Assembly (NCBI RefSeq): GCF_019279795.1
Contig: NC_056749.1
Location: forward strand, 579,387,506 to 579,451,505
DNA length: 64,000 bases
DNA from: Protopterus annectens
Lineage: Eukaryota; Chordata; Ceratodontiformes; Protopteridae
Direction: 5' to 3'
Shown here: positions 43,391-53,834 of the stretch, piece by piece
Numbering within the stretch: the first letter of the stretch is position 1
How the letters are laid out: every line of letters starts with the position of its first letter
The notes under the pieces: model-generated
What the model saw: only the letters and a program-made list of their open reading frames with translations
What the model was told of the DNA's origin: nothing
The model's database searches: none
Translations under genes and position numbers: made by a program

Positions 43391-46300
43391 ATGGCTGAAG
43401 AGATTACAGAATTGGATTCTCCTGTTTCCCTGACACATTCTGATACTGGTAATTTGAGACTGCAACATTACCTGTTGAATGTATCTGTGGCTGTAAATCC
43501 CTTGGTTAATTGCAATGATACACCAGTGCATGTGAGGGATGACAACTTTGATGTCATTGCATTAAAAACAAAGTTATTTAATCTTGAGAAGAAGTTGTAC
43601 AAGCTTAAGAGAAGTCAATATCAGAAATATCATCTTGAAGTTTGCCTGTCTGAACAAATTATACCTCGTGGGTTACGCATTTTGAAAATGCCATCATTCT
43701 ATAATGGTGATGCGCTCCTGTTAATGGAGTGGCAAAAGCTGAATTTAAACAGCAGCTTTGAATATTTATGTCTACTTATATCAGCAGCAGAGAGGGAGAT
43801 GGCAAATTTAACTAGTAACATCAACAAAATGTATAATGAACTGATAAAGCAATTTTCTGTTGACATCATTGACTATCATATAGAGGATTTGTTAAATTCG
43901 CTTACTCTTTTTGATAGTAAGTTGCAAAAGATGAAAATCGACAAGATACTGAGGGACAGAGCCGATTTCCGCACTGGGAACATCTTTACCTGGCCCAGAG
44001 ATGAGAGCATGCAGGCAGGACCACATTTGCGGAACACAGGGATGACTGAGGGAGCAGCAACATCGGTTGCAAGGCTGTCGGAAGTTCCTATAACGTCAAG
44101 AAGAGATAATGGAGGTGTACTCGATTCAGCGACGAGAGAGGCAGCAGATTTCCCTGTCACTACTGCGGTAGATGTGCCGCCATTGGCAGGAGAGTCCAAT
44201 GGGGCTTTAGTCGCTGCCAAATCGGTGAGTTCATCTCCGAGAGATATGGTGACGAGGAGAAAGACTCTTACAGTTACAGCGCAAGTGCACAGCAATGGTT
44301 TAGATTCCTTAGACGTCTTTGATAAGGAATCCAGTAATTTTTTACAGAAGCACCGTATAACATTCCCTTTACCCATGAAAGAGAACACACAGAGGAGAGA
44401 CCAGTCAAGAGGCAGGAGCCAGACAAGGGGAAAATGGAAGTGGGACAGTGCATCAAAGAACCAGTTAAGTATAAAAAAAGCATTTTTGAACGCACAGAGG
44501 GATTGATTTTAAATCTATCCAGTGTTTCTTTAATGTTGCATCAATTGGCAGTCCTTGAGAAGGGACTGTCCTTTATACCCACGAGCCGCTCTTGTTTTGC
44601 TGATGTAATTCTGGACATTAAGACGTTTACAAGGAATTTAACATTGAAATTGATGTATAAAGGGAATGAATGTTGTGCTAGTACAAATGTGTTTGTTAGA
44701 CCTAGTTCTTTCATTCCCAATGTTAATCCTATTGTCAATGCTTTTGAGAAATTATGCATCAGGGATATATATGATGCATGCATGACTATAGATACTCATT
44801 CCAAAAGGAACGGATATTCCAATTTGAGTAAACAGGAAATTAAAGCTTTAAAGGAACTGGAGAATGATCAGCATCTTGTTTTTAGACCAGCTGATAAAGG
44901 TGGCTCATTGTTGTACTTGATAAATGGTGGTATGAGAGGAAAATGTTAGACAGTCTAACAGATAATTCATTCTATGAAGAGTTAACTCTTCTACAAGTGA
45001 ATAGTCATATAGATACAGTTATGGGATGTATCAAATCTCTTTTTAAACAAAGTTTGATTGACAGGAAATTGTTTGATTATTTCTTGACTGCCAAACCATT
45101 GATACCTATTTTACAAGGCTTACCAAAGGTGCACAAATCCCGTTTAGATCCACCTATGAGACCTATTGTCTCAGGCAGGGGATGGTGCACCGAGTCCATT
45201 TCTATATTCATTGAGAAACATCTGAGACCACTTTTGAATGACATACAGCATGTGCTTAGGGATACTGAACATTTCCTTAAGGATTTATATGATTTTTTTA
45301 TCTAAAGGTGCAGACCGTGGTTTTATGTTTGTCAGCCTTGATGTAGTCTCTTTATTCACTGTGATACCCAATGGAGCTGGGGTTAGTTTAGTGCGGCAGT
45401 TTTTGGGTGACTATTCATCTTATAATGTAGAACTAGTTGATTTATTGATTGTTCTCCTAGAGCTAGTTTTAGAACATAACATTTTCCTTTTTGGACATCA
45501 GTTCTTCAGACAGTGCAATGGCGTGGCTATGGGCACATCTTGTGCCAATAGCTACGCCAATGCAGTCATGGTAGTTTGGGAAGAGGACTATGTTTTTAAA
45601 GGTCCTTTTTCACAATACATTCAATTTTACCGCAGGTTTGTGGACAATGTTTTTATTCTATGGGAGGGTGATGAAGACGGTCTTTGTAGTTTTTTATCTT
45701 CTATTAATGAGTCCACAACTTTTTTACATTTTACGCATAGGATGTCCTATGAGGAGTTGGACTTTTTAGATGTGGCTGTTGTTAGAGATGAAACAGGGTT
45801 AGTCTACATGAAATTACATAGGAAGGATTGCCATGTCAATCATCTCTTACATCGTAATAGTGCACACCCCCCAACATATTTTTAGGAATGTTGTCACTAA
45901 TCAAGTTATGAGGGCCTCTAGACTCAGCGTCAGAGAAGTAGATTTTAACTGTGAATTAAGCAAAGTCACTGGTTATTTAAGAGAACGAGGCTATGATGAT
46001 AAGATTTTAACACAATATGTACCTGTGGCTGCTCAGAAGCGAGGTAGAGAAGCAAGGCCTTACTTCTCTCAGAGGAGACTTCATATAGATAAGCCCAAGG
46101 GAGATCTTATAAGCAATCCACTTAGGATGTGTTTGAAATATACATCTGATGTTAACAGATATACTGAAATTATTAAGAAACATTGGCAGGTTTTGCTGAC
46201 AGATAGTAGTATAGTTGACCTCATTGACACTGTCCCCAGGATTAGCTTTAGGAATGATAGATCTATCAAGAGGCGACTATGCTATCCTAGAGAGAATGCA

Positions 46301-46780
46301 CTAGGTAGAGAACACTCTGGCACCAGCCAGTGTGGTTCCTGCAACTGGTGCGGATACATAGACAGTAGTCTGTCTTTTAATCACCCTGATCAAGGGAAGG
46401 AATATTTTTTTCATGTTTCAGCCACCTGCGACACTATACATGTTGTTTATCTTGCCAGCTGTAAGACATGTTCCAAGTTCTACATTGCCAAGACGGACAG
46501 ACATCTTAGAGAACGCATTAGGGAACATATTTATAACATCAGGAAAGGTAGTACCATCAATGCACTTGCAAAGCATGTCACTAATACTGATCAGACACAT
46601 GTTTTCAGCTTCAGAGTTATTAGCCTGGTTCAAGAGAGTCTAAGGCAAGGTGACATTTATAATAGGACTGAAAACTCAGAAGCAATGTGGATTACTAAGA
46701 TGAGGAGTACAGAAGGGCATGGTCTTAATGAATGTATCCCCTTAAGACCTAGATTAAGAAGAAGGCCATTGAAAAGATAG
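43391..46780 (+). pseudogene. PLE-1 full-length polyprotein (RT + GIY-YIG), four frameshifts
   Basis: Start at 43,391 chosen because ATG follows the pLTR leader and opens MAEEITELDSPVSLTHSDTG. About 370 N-terminal residues are Ser/Thr-rich without known domain. Next: LVFRPADKGGS (PLE signature), LPKVHKSRLDPPMRPIVSG, RT motif A SLDVVSLFTVIPN, motif B GVAMGTSCANSYAN, motif C RFVDNVF, then CGSCNWC and the GIY-YIG domain. Frameshifts fall near 44,465 (A7 run), 44,905, 45,293 (T7 where the reverse copy has T6) and 45,868 (extra A). The GIY-YIG motif reads FYIAKT where both other copies have FYVGKT. PLEs reverse-transcribe at ends cut by this endonuclease. Confidence 0.93.
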
Positions 46781-47126
46781 TTTTTCGTTTTTTGTCTTTT
46801 TATATATGTATTAAAAGTATTAATTTAGCATTTCTATAGCTACGTATTGAGTTTTTTATTTTTATTTCAAGTATGTTATGCGTTTTTAAAACATTGTAAT
46901 TAAGGATTTAGGTCATGTGATGTGTTTGATAGTATAAAAGGTGTGTATTTGTAGTGCTTGAAGTACACCTGAAGAAGCTCGTTTGTGAAAGCGCTTGTGT
47001 TTTTGCACTAGTAAAGGCCTTTTTGGATACTACAGCCATCAGCGTCTTATTTTTCCATTTTCATTACAAGGACTTCACTTTTGGGATGCTTTGGTGTGTA
47101 TTTGCCAGTTACTTCTTGTTGTTTTT
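46781..47126 (+). repeat. PLE-1 pLTR / 3' UTR, downstream copy
   Basis: Near-identical to 43,014-43,360. It ends at 47,126 against the duplicated target AACATATAGAACATGGA (47,127-47,143; left partner 40,135-40,151), which closes the PLE-1 insertion. Confidence 0.85.
46965..47000 (+). ncRNA. Hammerhead-like motif of PLE-1 (downstream pLTR)
   Basis: As at 43,196 but with CTGAAGA in place of CTGAGGA (the variable N7 position). Stem I ACAC/GUGU, GAAA at 46,987-46,990. Confidence 0.72.
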
Positions 47127-47620
47127 AACATATAGAACATGGACATCATTCTGGTAAACTGGGTACTTATAAGTGTGGTGCATGCAAACAGTGTGCATTC
47201 ATATTCAATGACAGTCCCCTACATATTCCATCCAGGAATTTTAGGTTTGACTCGAATGGTTATTACAACTGTGGGACTAAGGGAGCTGTATATTTAGGAT
47301 TATGTACCCAATGTCCCAGTTTTTATATTGGGAAGATGGAGAGACCCTTAAGAAAAAGAATCTATGAGCATTTATATGACATCTCCAAAAAGAAGGAAAC
47401 CAATGCCTTTTATAAGCATCTTACTGTTTGTCCTAATATGCAGCTTAAATTTGTTGTACTTGAGCAGGTGATACAGGATGCCAACGGGGAGACTGGGAGA
47501 CACGTCTTGAGTACAGGGAGCTCCTATGGCAACTTAGATTGAATGCTGCAAGGCCCCCCGGCTTGAATGAGAATATCAATATCACTAGTGTGCTCAGGCT
47601 TAGGAAGGCTAGGCTATAAC
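47127..47620 (+). pseudogene. PLE-3 GIY-YIG endonuclease C-terminus
   Basis: Reads HSGKLGTYKCGACKQCAF, then GAVYLGLCTQCPSFYIGKME, RPLRKRIYEHLYDI and, after a frameshift near 47,488, YRELLWQLRLNA and GLNENINITSVLRLRKARL with a stop. This has the same zinc-binding and GIY-YIG layout as PLE-1 but only moderate identity, so it is a different PLE family. The conserved GKT is GKM. Everything upstream is missing because PLE-1 is inserted at its left edge and the copy is 5'-truncated. Confidence 0.85.
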
Positions 47621-48055
47621 CAGAAAACAAATAACATGTTTAAAATAATTCTAACAGGTGTCATAAGCATGTATCCGTCTTATCACGTTCATTTTATCAC
47701 AAATATTTAGAATTAATTTTAACATTTAAAAGTCTATTTAACCTTTTATTATACATTAAGTAAGGTTCTTGCTTACTAAGATACTTCTAAAGTTTTTTAA
47801 ATGTTTTTAAATTATGTCTCTTTAACTACTTATTAGATTAATTGATCAATATATCATGTGACTATAAGGGTTATATTTAAATTCATGTTACATTGTAAAC
47901 TTTTTATCTTGATCAAGCCTGGTATTATCCAGGTGAAAGCACTTGATTCACCTGTGGTTAAATAAAAGTTTTCGTTTTTTATTCATTATTTGTCGTTGGC
48001 TGATTCTCCTTTCTGTGGAGTGTGTCTGGATTTAACAGCCCTTTGGATTTTTGTA
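47621..48055 (+). repeat. PLE-3 3' UTR and pLTR
   Basis: AT-rich 3' UTR, then the hammerhead-like motif (47,906-47,947) and the terminus shared in reverse with 39,957-40,080. Ends at the duplicated TTTAAAATGGAA (48,056-48,067). Confidence 0.78.
47906..47947 (+). ncRNA. Hammerhead-like motif of PLE-3, core mutated
   Basis: AUC, then UUGAUCAA where CUGANGAA is expected (C3 to U and G8 to C), perfect 6-bp stem II GCCUGG/CCAGGU, GAAA, GCACUU, GAU. Stem I AUC/GAU pairs. The structure is well kept but the core changes should block cleavage. Confidence 0.65.
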
Positions 48056-48256
48056 TTTAAAATGGAAACTACCTACACTGCAAATAAACCTACAATAATT
48101 GTAATTCTGGCAAGAAAAGGTTCATTTCTAGTGTATTTTTCTTGTGGTTTGTTGACCTGATTCATTTCTGGTGTAGTTTTCTTGTGGTTTGTTGACCTGA
48201 TTTGCTTGAGAGTGCCATGTTTGATTTTTATGTTTTCCAGTTGGTTTCGTACTTTT
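48056..48256 (+). mobile_element. PLE-4, right inverted terminal part
   Basis: Contains two copies of a roughly 41-bp unit (TTCTTGTGGTTTGTTGACCT) and the run GAGAGTGCCATGTTTGATTT, the reverse of the left PLE-4 end at 39,312-39,360. The insertion closes at ACAGTAATCTGGTCT (48,257). Confidence 0.78.
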
Positions 48257-49660
48257 ACAGTAATCTGGTCTCTTTGACCTTCTCTACAACTGGAGCTACT
48301 TTGGTTTCTGCTCTGATGTCTTCATTTCTTCATCTGTTCCACAGTGTGCATCTTACCACCCATCTTAGGCACTTCATCTCCATCATATTCAGCTTCCTTA
48401 ACTGTTCTGCCCTTGATGTCCAGGCTTCTGTAACAGAGTACTATTGGTTTCACCACTGTTTTGCATACTTTACTTTTCTGCTTCTTTAGTATTCTTCTGT
48501 CAAACGCTACCCCTTACACTCTGTGCTTGCTGGCTGCAGCCCCTCTGATTCTAGCTATGAACACCTAATTTAGACTTCCCTTCTCCTCTACCACCTCCAG
48601 ATATTTGATACTGTTAACCTGTTCCACTATTTCCCCTTCTATCTCAGTTTTCATCTTCTTCTGATTTATCCCATGTGCTGCCCTGACAACTATCTTGTCT
48701 GTACTCACTTTCATCCCATGTGTCTTCAGTCTTGCATTCAATTCCTCTGCCATTTGCTGAAATTCCTGTTTAGAATTTGCTAGTAATGCCACACTGTCTG
48801 CATACAGCAGCTTTGCTAATCTGTCCCTTCCAAACTGTTTGCTAATTAAGTCCATTGCTGATATGTGCTGGTTGTACTTGTGTCATTGGACTCTTGTACA
48901 TAGCTTGCACTAATTCCACCAATATTTTCAGGGCTTCAGCTTCCTTGGGACCTTGCCATTTGTTTTCTATAAGTCTAAGAATGCTCGGTTGGACTCTTTT
49001 TCTCATCTTTAGCATCTTCCCCACCATCTGTCTCATTGCAATCATTGGGTAGGTTGTGCTGCATGCAGATTTGAATCCATTTCTTCGCTTACTTTTCTTG
49101 AAAATATATTCATTTACAATTCACCTGCTCCAACACTTTCATACAGTGTGACAGGAGTTTGATATCTCTGTACTGCCCACAGTTGTGACTGTCCTCTGTT
49201 ATTGTACACTTGTACCAGAATACCTATTTTCCAGTCACACAGGATATGCCTTTCTCTCCATACTGCTATGAGTACCCCGTGGAGCCACTTCTTCACTAAC
49301 TCACCCAGCATATTGCTCATATCTGCTATGACCTCATCTGAGCTTGCCACTTTCACTGACTTAACTTTGCTTAGCACCATTCTTACTTCTTATACAGTGT
49401 GCTTTTCTTTCTCTTTCATCATAGGCTGTGTCTGGGGCAGTTCTGCTTCTGTAGAATTGTCTTCATTTAGAAACTATGTCATGTGGACTGGTGAGCAGGT
49501 TGTTTCTGGCATCCCTTATGAAAGGTATCCGTGGAATATCTTGTTTATCTTTCTGTTTCTGCCCTGCAATCTAATAGTTTATTTGTACCATCTGCGGAGT
49601 CATTTTTCAGAAGTTGGTAAAGTGTCTCTTATGCCTTTTTCTTTGTTATTGCCTCTTTGT
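48257..49660 (-). pseudogene. RTE-like LINE reverse transcriptase (degraded)
   Basis: Minus-strand pieces: WRERHILCDWKIGILVQVYN and NRGQSQLW (RT motif 1), MIAMRQMVGKMLKMRKRVQP (motif 2a region), LAKLLYADSVALLANSKQEF (YADD changed to YADS), then HGMKVSTDKIVV and VEQVNSIKYLEVV. Order and wording match RTE-type non-LTR elements. Many frameshifts. Its C-terminus lies at 39,064-39,311, beyond the nested PLE insertion. Confidence 0.8.
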
Positions 49661-49984
49661 TAGCCACCCAGTGTAGCCGTGAAAATGTTTTCCACCTTAA
49701 AGTGAAAAAAATCCTACTAATAATAAAATTACCTATTTCAGAACATTTTACACATAAAAGATTACTTGAACTGTTGCCATTAAAATCTACCAATGCATAT
49801 ACTCATCATGTGATAAAAATGGCCACACTTAAATATTCCAACTTGCTTTATGCAACAGTTTGGATTCAGTGTTGCACACCAAATGTAATGTCCTCATTCA
49901 TCAAATCTGACATTAAAGCAGTATTGTTTGCAATAAAAAATTAAATCCAAGAAACCAAAAACCTTTAGGAACTGTTCCAAAGCT
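49661..49984. other. Non-coding DNA
   Basis: AT-rich spacer between the RTE fragment and CR1-C. Nothing recognised. Confidence 0.45.
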
Positions 49985-50208
49985 AACCTCTCTCTACTAA
50001 GCAACAACTTGGCTAAATTCCAAGCACCCCCAAATCCAGTAAACACCAAAGCATATGCTCAGCTATTTACAAAATCCCCGTAGATACAGCCATATTGATT
50101 GCTGTATAGAGCGAGGTGTGCCCATTTGTACTAAGAATAAGACAAACTCAAAAGACAAGCCACCCTGGTGGAATCACAATATCAATCAGTTATACAAAAA
50201 AAAAATGC
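49985..50208 (+). pseudogene. CR1-C LINE, endonuclease-RT linker
   Basis: Plus-strand reading CIERGVPICTKNKTNSKDK then PPWWNHNINQLYKKK, the conserved linker before RT (compare CINKLYNRRRK in CR1-B). Interrupted at 50,209 by L2 sequence; resumes at 53,835. Confidence 0.8.
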
Positions 50209-50649
50209 TTATTTATTTATTTTAGTTTAGTTTACATTTGTTTACCGGGGAGGTCCGACTGGACAGAGCTGTCCATTTTCAGTAGCGGTCCGGGGAGAAA
50301 AGCTCCAGAACAATTGCTAACATACTATACATGTGATATTTAAATGGGCATTGTGGTTTACACATACAGTTATAAAATATAGCAGATAATAACATATGAT
50401 TGCATATATTTACATAAGCATTGTGGTTTAGACATCCAATTAAAAGTATAGCAGGTAGTAACATATGATTATTGTTCATACAGTATGTTTAGTAGAGATA
50501 ATCTTGAAGATGTACTGAAGATAATACAAGAAAGGAAAAACTAAAAAAAAAATGCTAGCCAGATAATCTTGAAGATGTAATGAAGATAAGAGAAGAAAGG
50601 AAAAACTAAAAAATACTAGCCAGTTTGTCAAAGGAGGAAAATATAGACA
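50209..50649 (-). mobile_element. L2-a LINE 3' UTR
   Basis: Left end TTATTTATTTTAGTTTAG, then GTTTACCGGGGAGGTCC and CGGGGAGAAAAGCTCCAG (reverse of the L2/V-SINE tail). A 66-bp phrase around AACATATGATT and GTTTAGACATCC is repeated at about 50,340-50,470. An about 52-bp phrase with ATAATCTTGAAGATGTA is repeated at 50,500-50,620. The ORF part lies at 53,396-53,834, on the far side of L2-b. Confidence 0.75.
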
Positions 50650-53395
50650 AGTTAACATTTTTATTTTATTTTATTTATTTTACATTTGATGACCAGGATA
50701 GTCCAACTGGAGCCATGTCCATTTTCAGTGGAGGCCTGGGGAGATAAGCTCCAAGTTATCAGATACAATAATACAAGTAATATGAGATTACATAAATGGT
50801 ATTACCAAAGAATACACAGGCAGACATGAGATACACCTGGTTATAGTCAGGAGAAAAATTAACAATAGTTAGTTGGGTTATTCACATTCATGTTAAGAGT
50901 TAGCCAGGCTTGTTGCAGTGGCAAATCCAGTTAAATGCCATATGTTGTTTGAGTTTAGTTTTAAATTGCCCTGGGGAGGAGAGCAAAGTAATATCACCTG
51001 GAAGTAAGTTCAAGGCTCTGCCTGCAGTGTTAGCAAAGAGGGCATCTCCAGCTGTGTTGTTGATTTTGATTGTCTGAATTAGAAGTTTGTTCGAAGATCG
51101 AAGCAGTCTTGAATTGTTGTGGGGGTGATAATATTTTGAAGGGCTGGTGTGTTATCTGGGTTATAGAGGATTTTGTTAGCCATGATCAGCAGGTTATATT
51201 GGATGAGACTAGGAAGTTCTAGCCACCCAAGCTGTTTTAGGTTGATGCAATGGTGTGTTTTAAAAGGCAGTCCAGTGGCAAACCTGGCAATATGACTGTA
51301 ACAGGTTGACAGTCTATTAAGTACAGATTTGTTTAGATTGGAGAGAAGGGGTGAGGCGTATAAAAGTGTTGAGAGTAGGTGGGAGCAAGCTATAGCCATC
51401 TTAGCTGGAGGGGTTAGGAAGGCTTTTATTCTATACAGTAACCCAAGTTTTTTATTGATGCTCCTGACTGTTTGATTTACATGTAGGTCACACTTTAGGT
51501 TATTGTCAATAATGACACCTAGTAACTTTGTAGAGGGGTCAGGGGAGATTATTGTCTCATCTTTTGCATTTATGGTGAAGGTGGCAGACCTATGAGTTGG
51601 AGAGAATAACAGCATTTTAGTTTTTTTGGGATTTAGTAACAATCTACATTCAGAGAGCCAATTTTCTATGGTATTAAAGGTGGACTGGGTAGCGACCCTC
51701 AGGTCTGTGGGAGAAGTAGCTGAGGAAATCAGGGTGGAGTCTTCAGAGTATTGGATACAGCTGACATTTGGTATGACTGTATACAAGTCATTAATAAAGA
51801 AGGAAAACAGCAGGGGCCCTAATATGGAGCCTTGTGGTACTCCAAGGGTATTTGGTAATAGGTTAGAGAGCTTGTTCTGCCATAGGACAGCCTATTGTCT
51901 CCCATTAAGGTAGGATGTAAATGAAAGAAGGGCTTTGGTATCTAGGTGGAAAGTTTGCAAGGTGTGAACCAGAAGTTGGTGGTCAACTATGTGAAATGCC
52001 TTGGAAAGATTCAAGAATAGGGCAAAAGATATCCGATTATTGTTTATGGTATTGCTAAAAGCCATTAACGCTGAGGTTGTGCTATGGTATGGACAAAAAC
52101 CATGCAGGGTATCTGCCATGAGGTGATTTTGGATTAGGTGGTACATAAATTGTTTTTGTATACATTTTTCCATAATCTTTGCAAGTGAAGAAAGTATAGC
52201 TATAGGTCTATCATTGGAGAATTCCATAGAGGAACCTCCTTTATGAAGTGGGATTACATAGGACATTTTCCAAATGGTGTGAATTTTAGCTTCTGCTATG
52301 GTACGATTGATTATTATTGATATTGGATAGGCAATGGCATCAGCTGGTTTTTGAAAGTACTCGGCGGGAAGTTGGTCAGGGGAGAGTGTGGTGGGTTTTA
52401 ATTTTTTGATCAAGTTACGGATAAGTGATGTGGACACTGGTTGGAAGAAAAACAAGAGTCAGTTTTTAGAGATAGTAGTATCAGGGGCAGGGAAGCTAGG
52501 AGATAATTGGCTAGCTAGGGTTTGAATTGTTTCTGTAAAGAAACGGTTAAAACTGTCAAGCGACCTCCTCTGGGGATTTATCAATGGTGGCAGCAGGGAT
52601 AGGTGTAGACGTTTTTCCAGTGTGAAGTAGATTGTTCAGCCCTGCCCAGAACTTCTGAGGATTGTTCTGGTTAGTTGTCTGTAAATTACAGTGGAATTGT
52701 TTTTTGTCCTGTAGAATACATTTTTTTTGTTTCATTCCTAACATACCTGTATTTAACATGATCATGGGGGTCTTTTGTGGAGCGTCATTGAGCCCATAGT
52801 TTGTTTATGCTGGTAATTTTTAGTCTTGTCTCTTTAAATAGCCATGGTGCAGTTTTTGCTTTTGTTCGTTTTGAGTGGGCAGGTGCATATACATCAAGAA
52901 TTTCAAGAAATTTGTTGTTAAAATAGGCAACTGCCTCCTCTAAGGGTAGGTGTTTTAGCATGGACCAATTACAGGAGCAAAGTTTCAGTTGGAATTTGTC
53001 AGGGTCAAAATTTCTTTTGCTCCTGACTTTTCTGAGTAAGGGTTGTTGTGAATTAATGGCTTTATCCTTAACTATGTAAGTGAGAAGATGGTCACTTAGG
53101 TCATTGGGGAGGGTACCAGCAGTGTACAGTCGGGGGTTACTATTTAAGAGTACCCAGTCGAGTATGCTTTCTTTTTGGTTGGGTTTACCTAGCCTGGTAG
53201 GGGTGGTTATGGTTTGTGTAAATACATGCAAGTTGATGTGGGTAGAAAGGGATTCTGAGGAACAAGAGCCCCAGTCAGTGTTAAAGTCTCCTAGTATTAG
53301 GTTTTCTTGGGGCTAATGACAAGATAGCCAGAGAAGTGTGTCTTCAAGTGTGGATACGTTATTACCCGAGGTTCATTGACATTTTAAGGGAAAGC
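50650..53395 (-). mobile_element. L2-b LINE (endonuclease end, RT, 3' UTR), inserted in L2-a
   Basis: Minus strand. NLILGDFNTDWGS (endonuclease GDFN motif, about 53,290), then GKPNQKESILDWVLLNS and LSDHLLTYI (endonuclease SDH end). RT follows (52,455-51,079): GFCPYHSTTSALMAF, LFLNLSKAFHIVDHQLL (motif A Asp changed to Asn), CIQYSEDSTLIS (YADD changed to YSED), TKLLGVIIDNNLKCDLHVNQ. The 3' UTR ends with an ATTTT-rich tail at 50,655 and GGAGATAAGCTCC at 50,740. The copy is 5'-truncated inside the endonuclease; two catalytic positions are lost. Confidence 0.87.
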
Positions 53396-53834
53396 TCTTC
53401 AACTTAGTCTAGGGGAGAGTTAGTGGGTATGTAAGAGACAGTGGGGAGTAGGCAGCAGTGAGTTGGTAAGTAACGTGCGATAATATATAGTGCATCAGTT
53501 GGAGTTTTAAAGAAGAGGTTGGATAATGGTAGGGGAAAGGTGTTAGAATATGTCAGCCAGGTGCTAGGCAGTTGCATGTCCAGGAATTGTTTACGTGGGA
53601 AATAAGCTGTTTTTGAAGATGGTTTTGTTAGGCTGTACCTGATTTGTAGTGGGAGGGAGTTCCAAGTTGTGGCAATGTTGCTAGAATACAGCGAGTCACC
53701 AGAGCTGTAATGGCCTTTGGAGATTGGAATTAGTGTCTTGTTAGTGGATCTAAGTTCTCGGTTATTGGAGTATAGGATGATCAGGTCTTGTAAAGCTGGA
53801 CTTGCATCTTGGCCAGGAATAGGAGTAATGAAGC
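53396..53834 (-). pseudogene. L2-a LINE, RT-ORF C-terminus
   Basis: Minus-strand ORF 53,862-53,404: GHYSSGDSLYSSNIATTWNS and LPLQIRYSLTKPSSK, the L2 C-terminal motif (compare 28,400). It is 5'-truncated at about 53,834 where CR1-C resumes. Confidence 0.8.

Noticed and set aside
43876-44388. 170-codon minus-strand ORF opposite PLE-1 N-terminus
   Set aside because: Antisense shadow of the PLE-1 polyprotein; no motif of its own.
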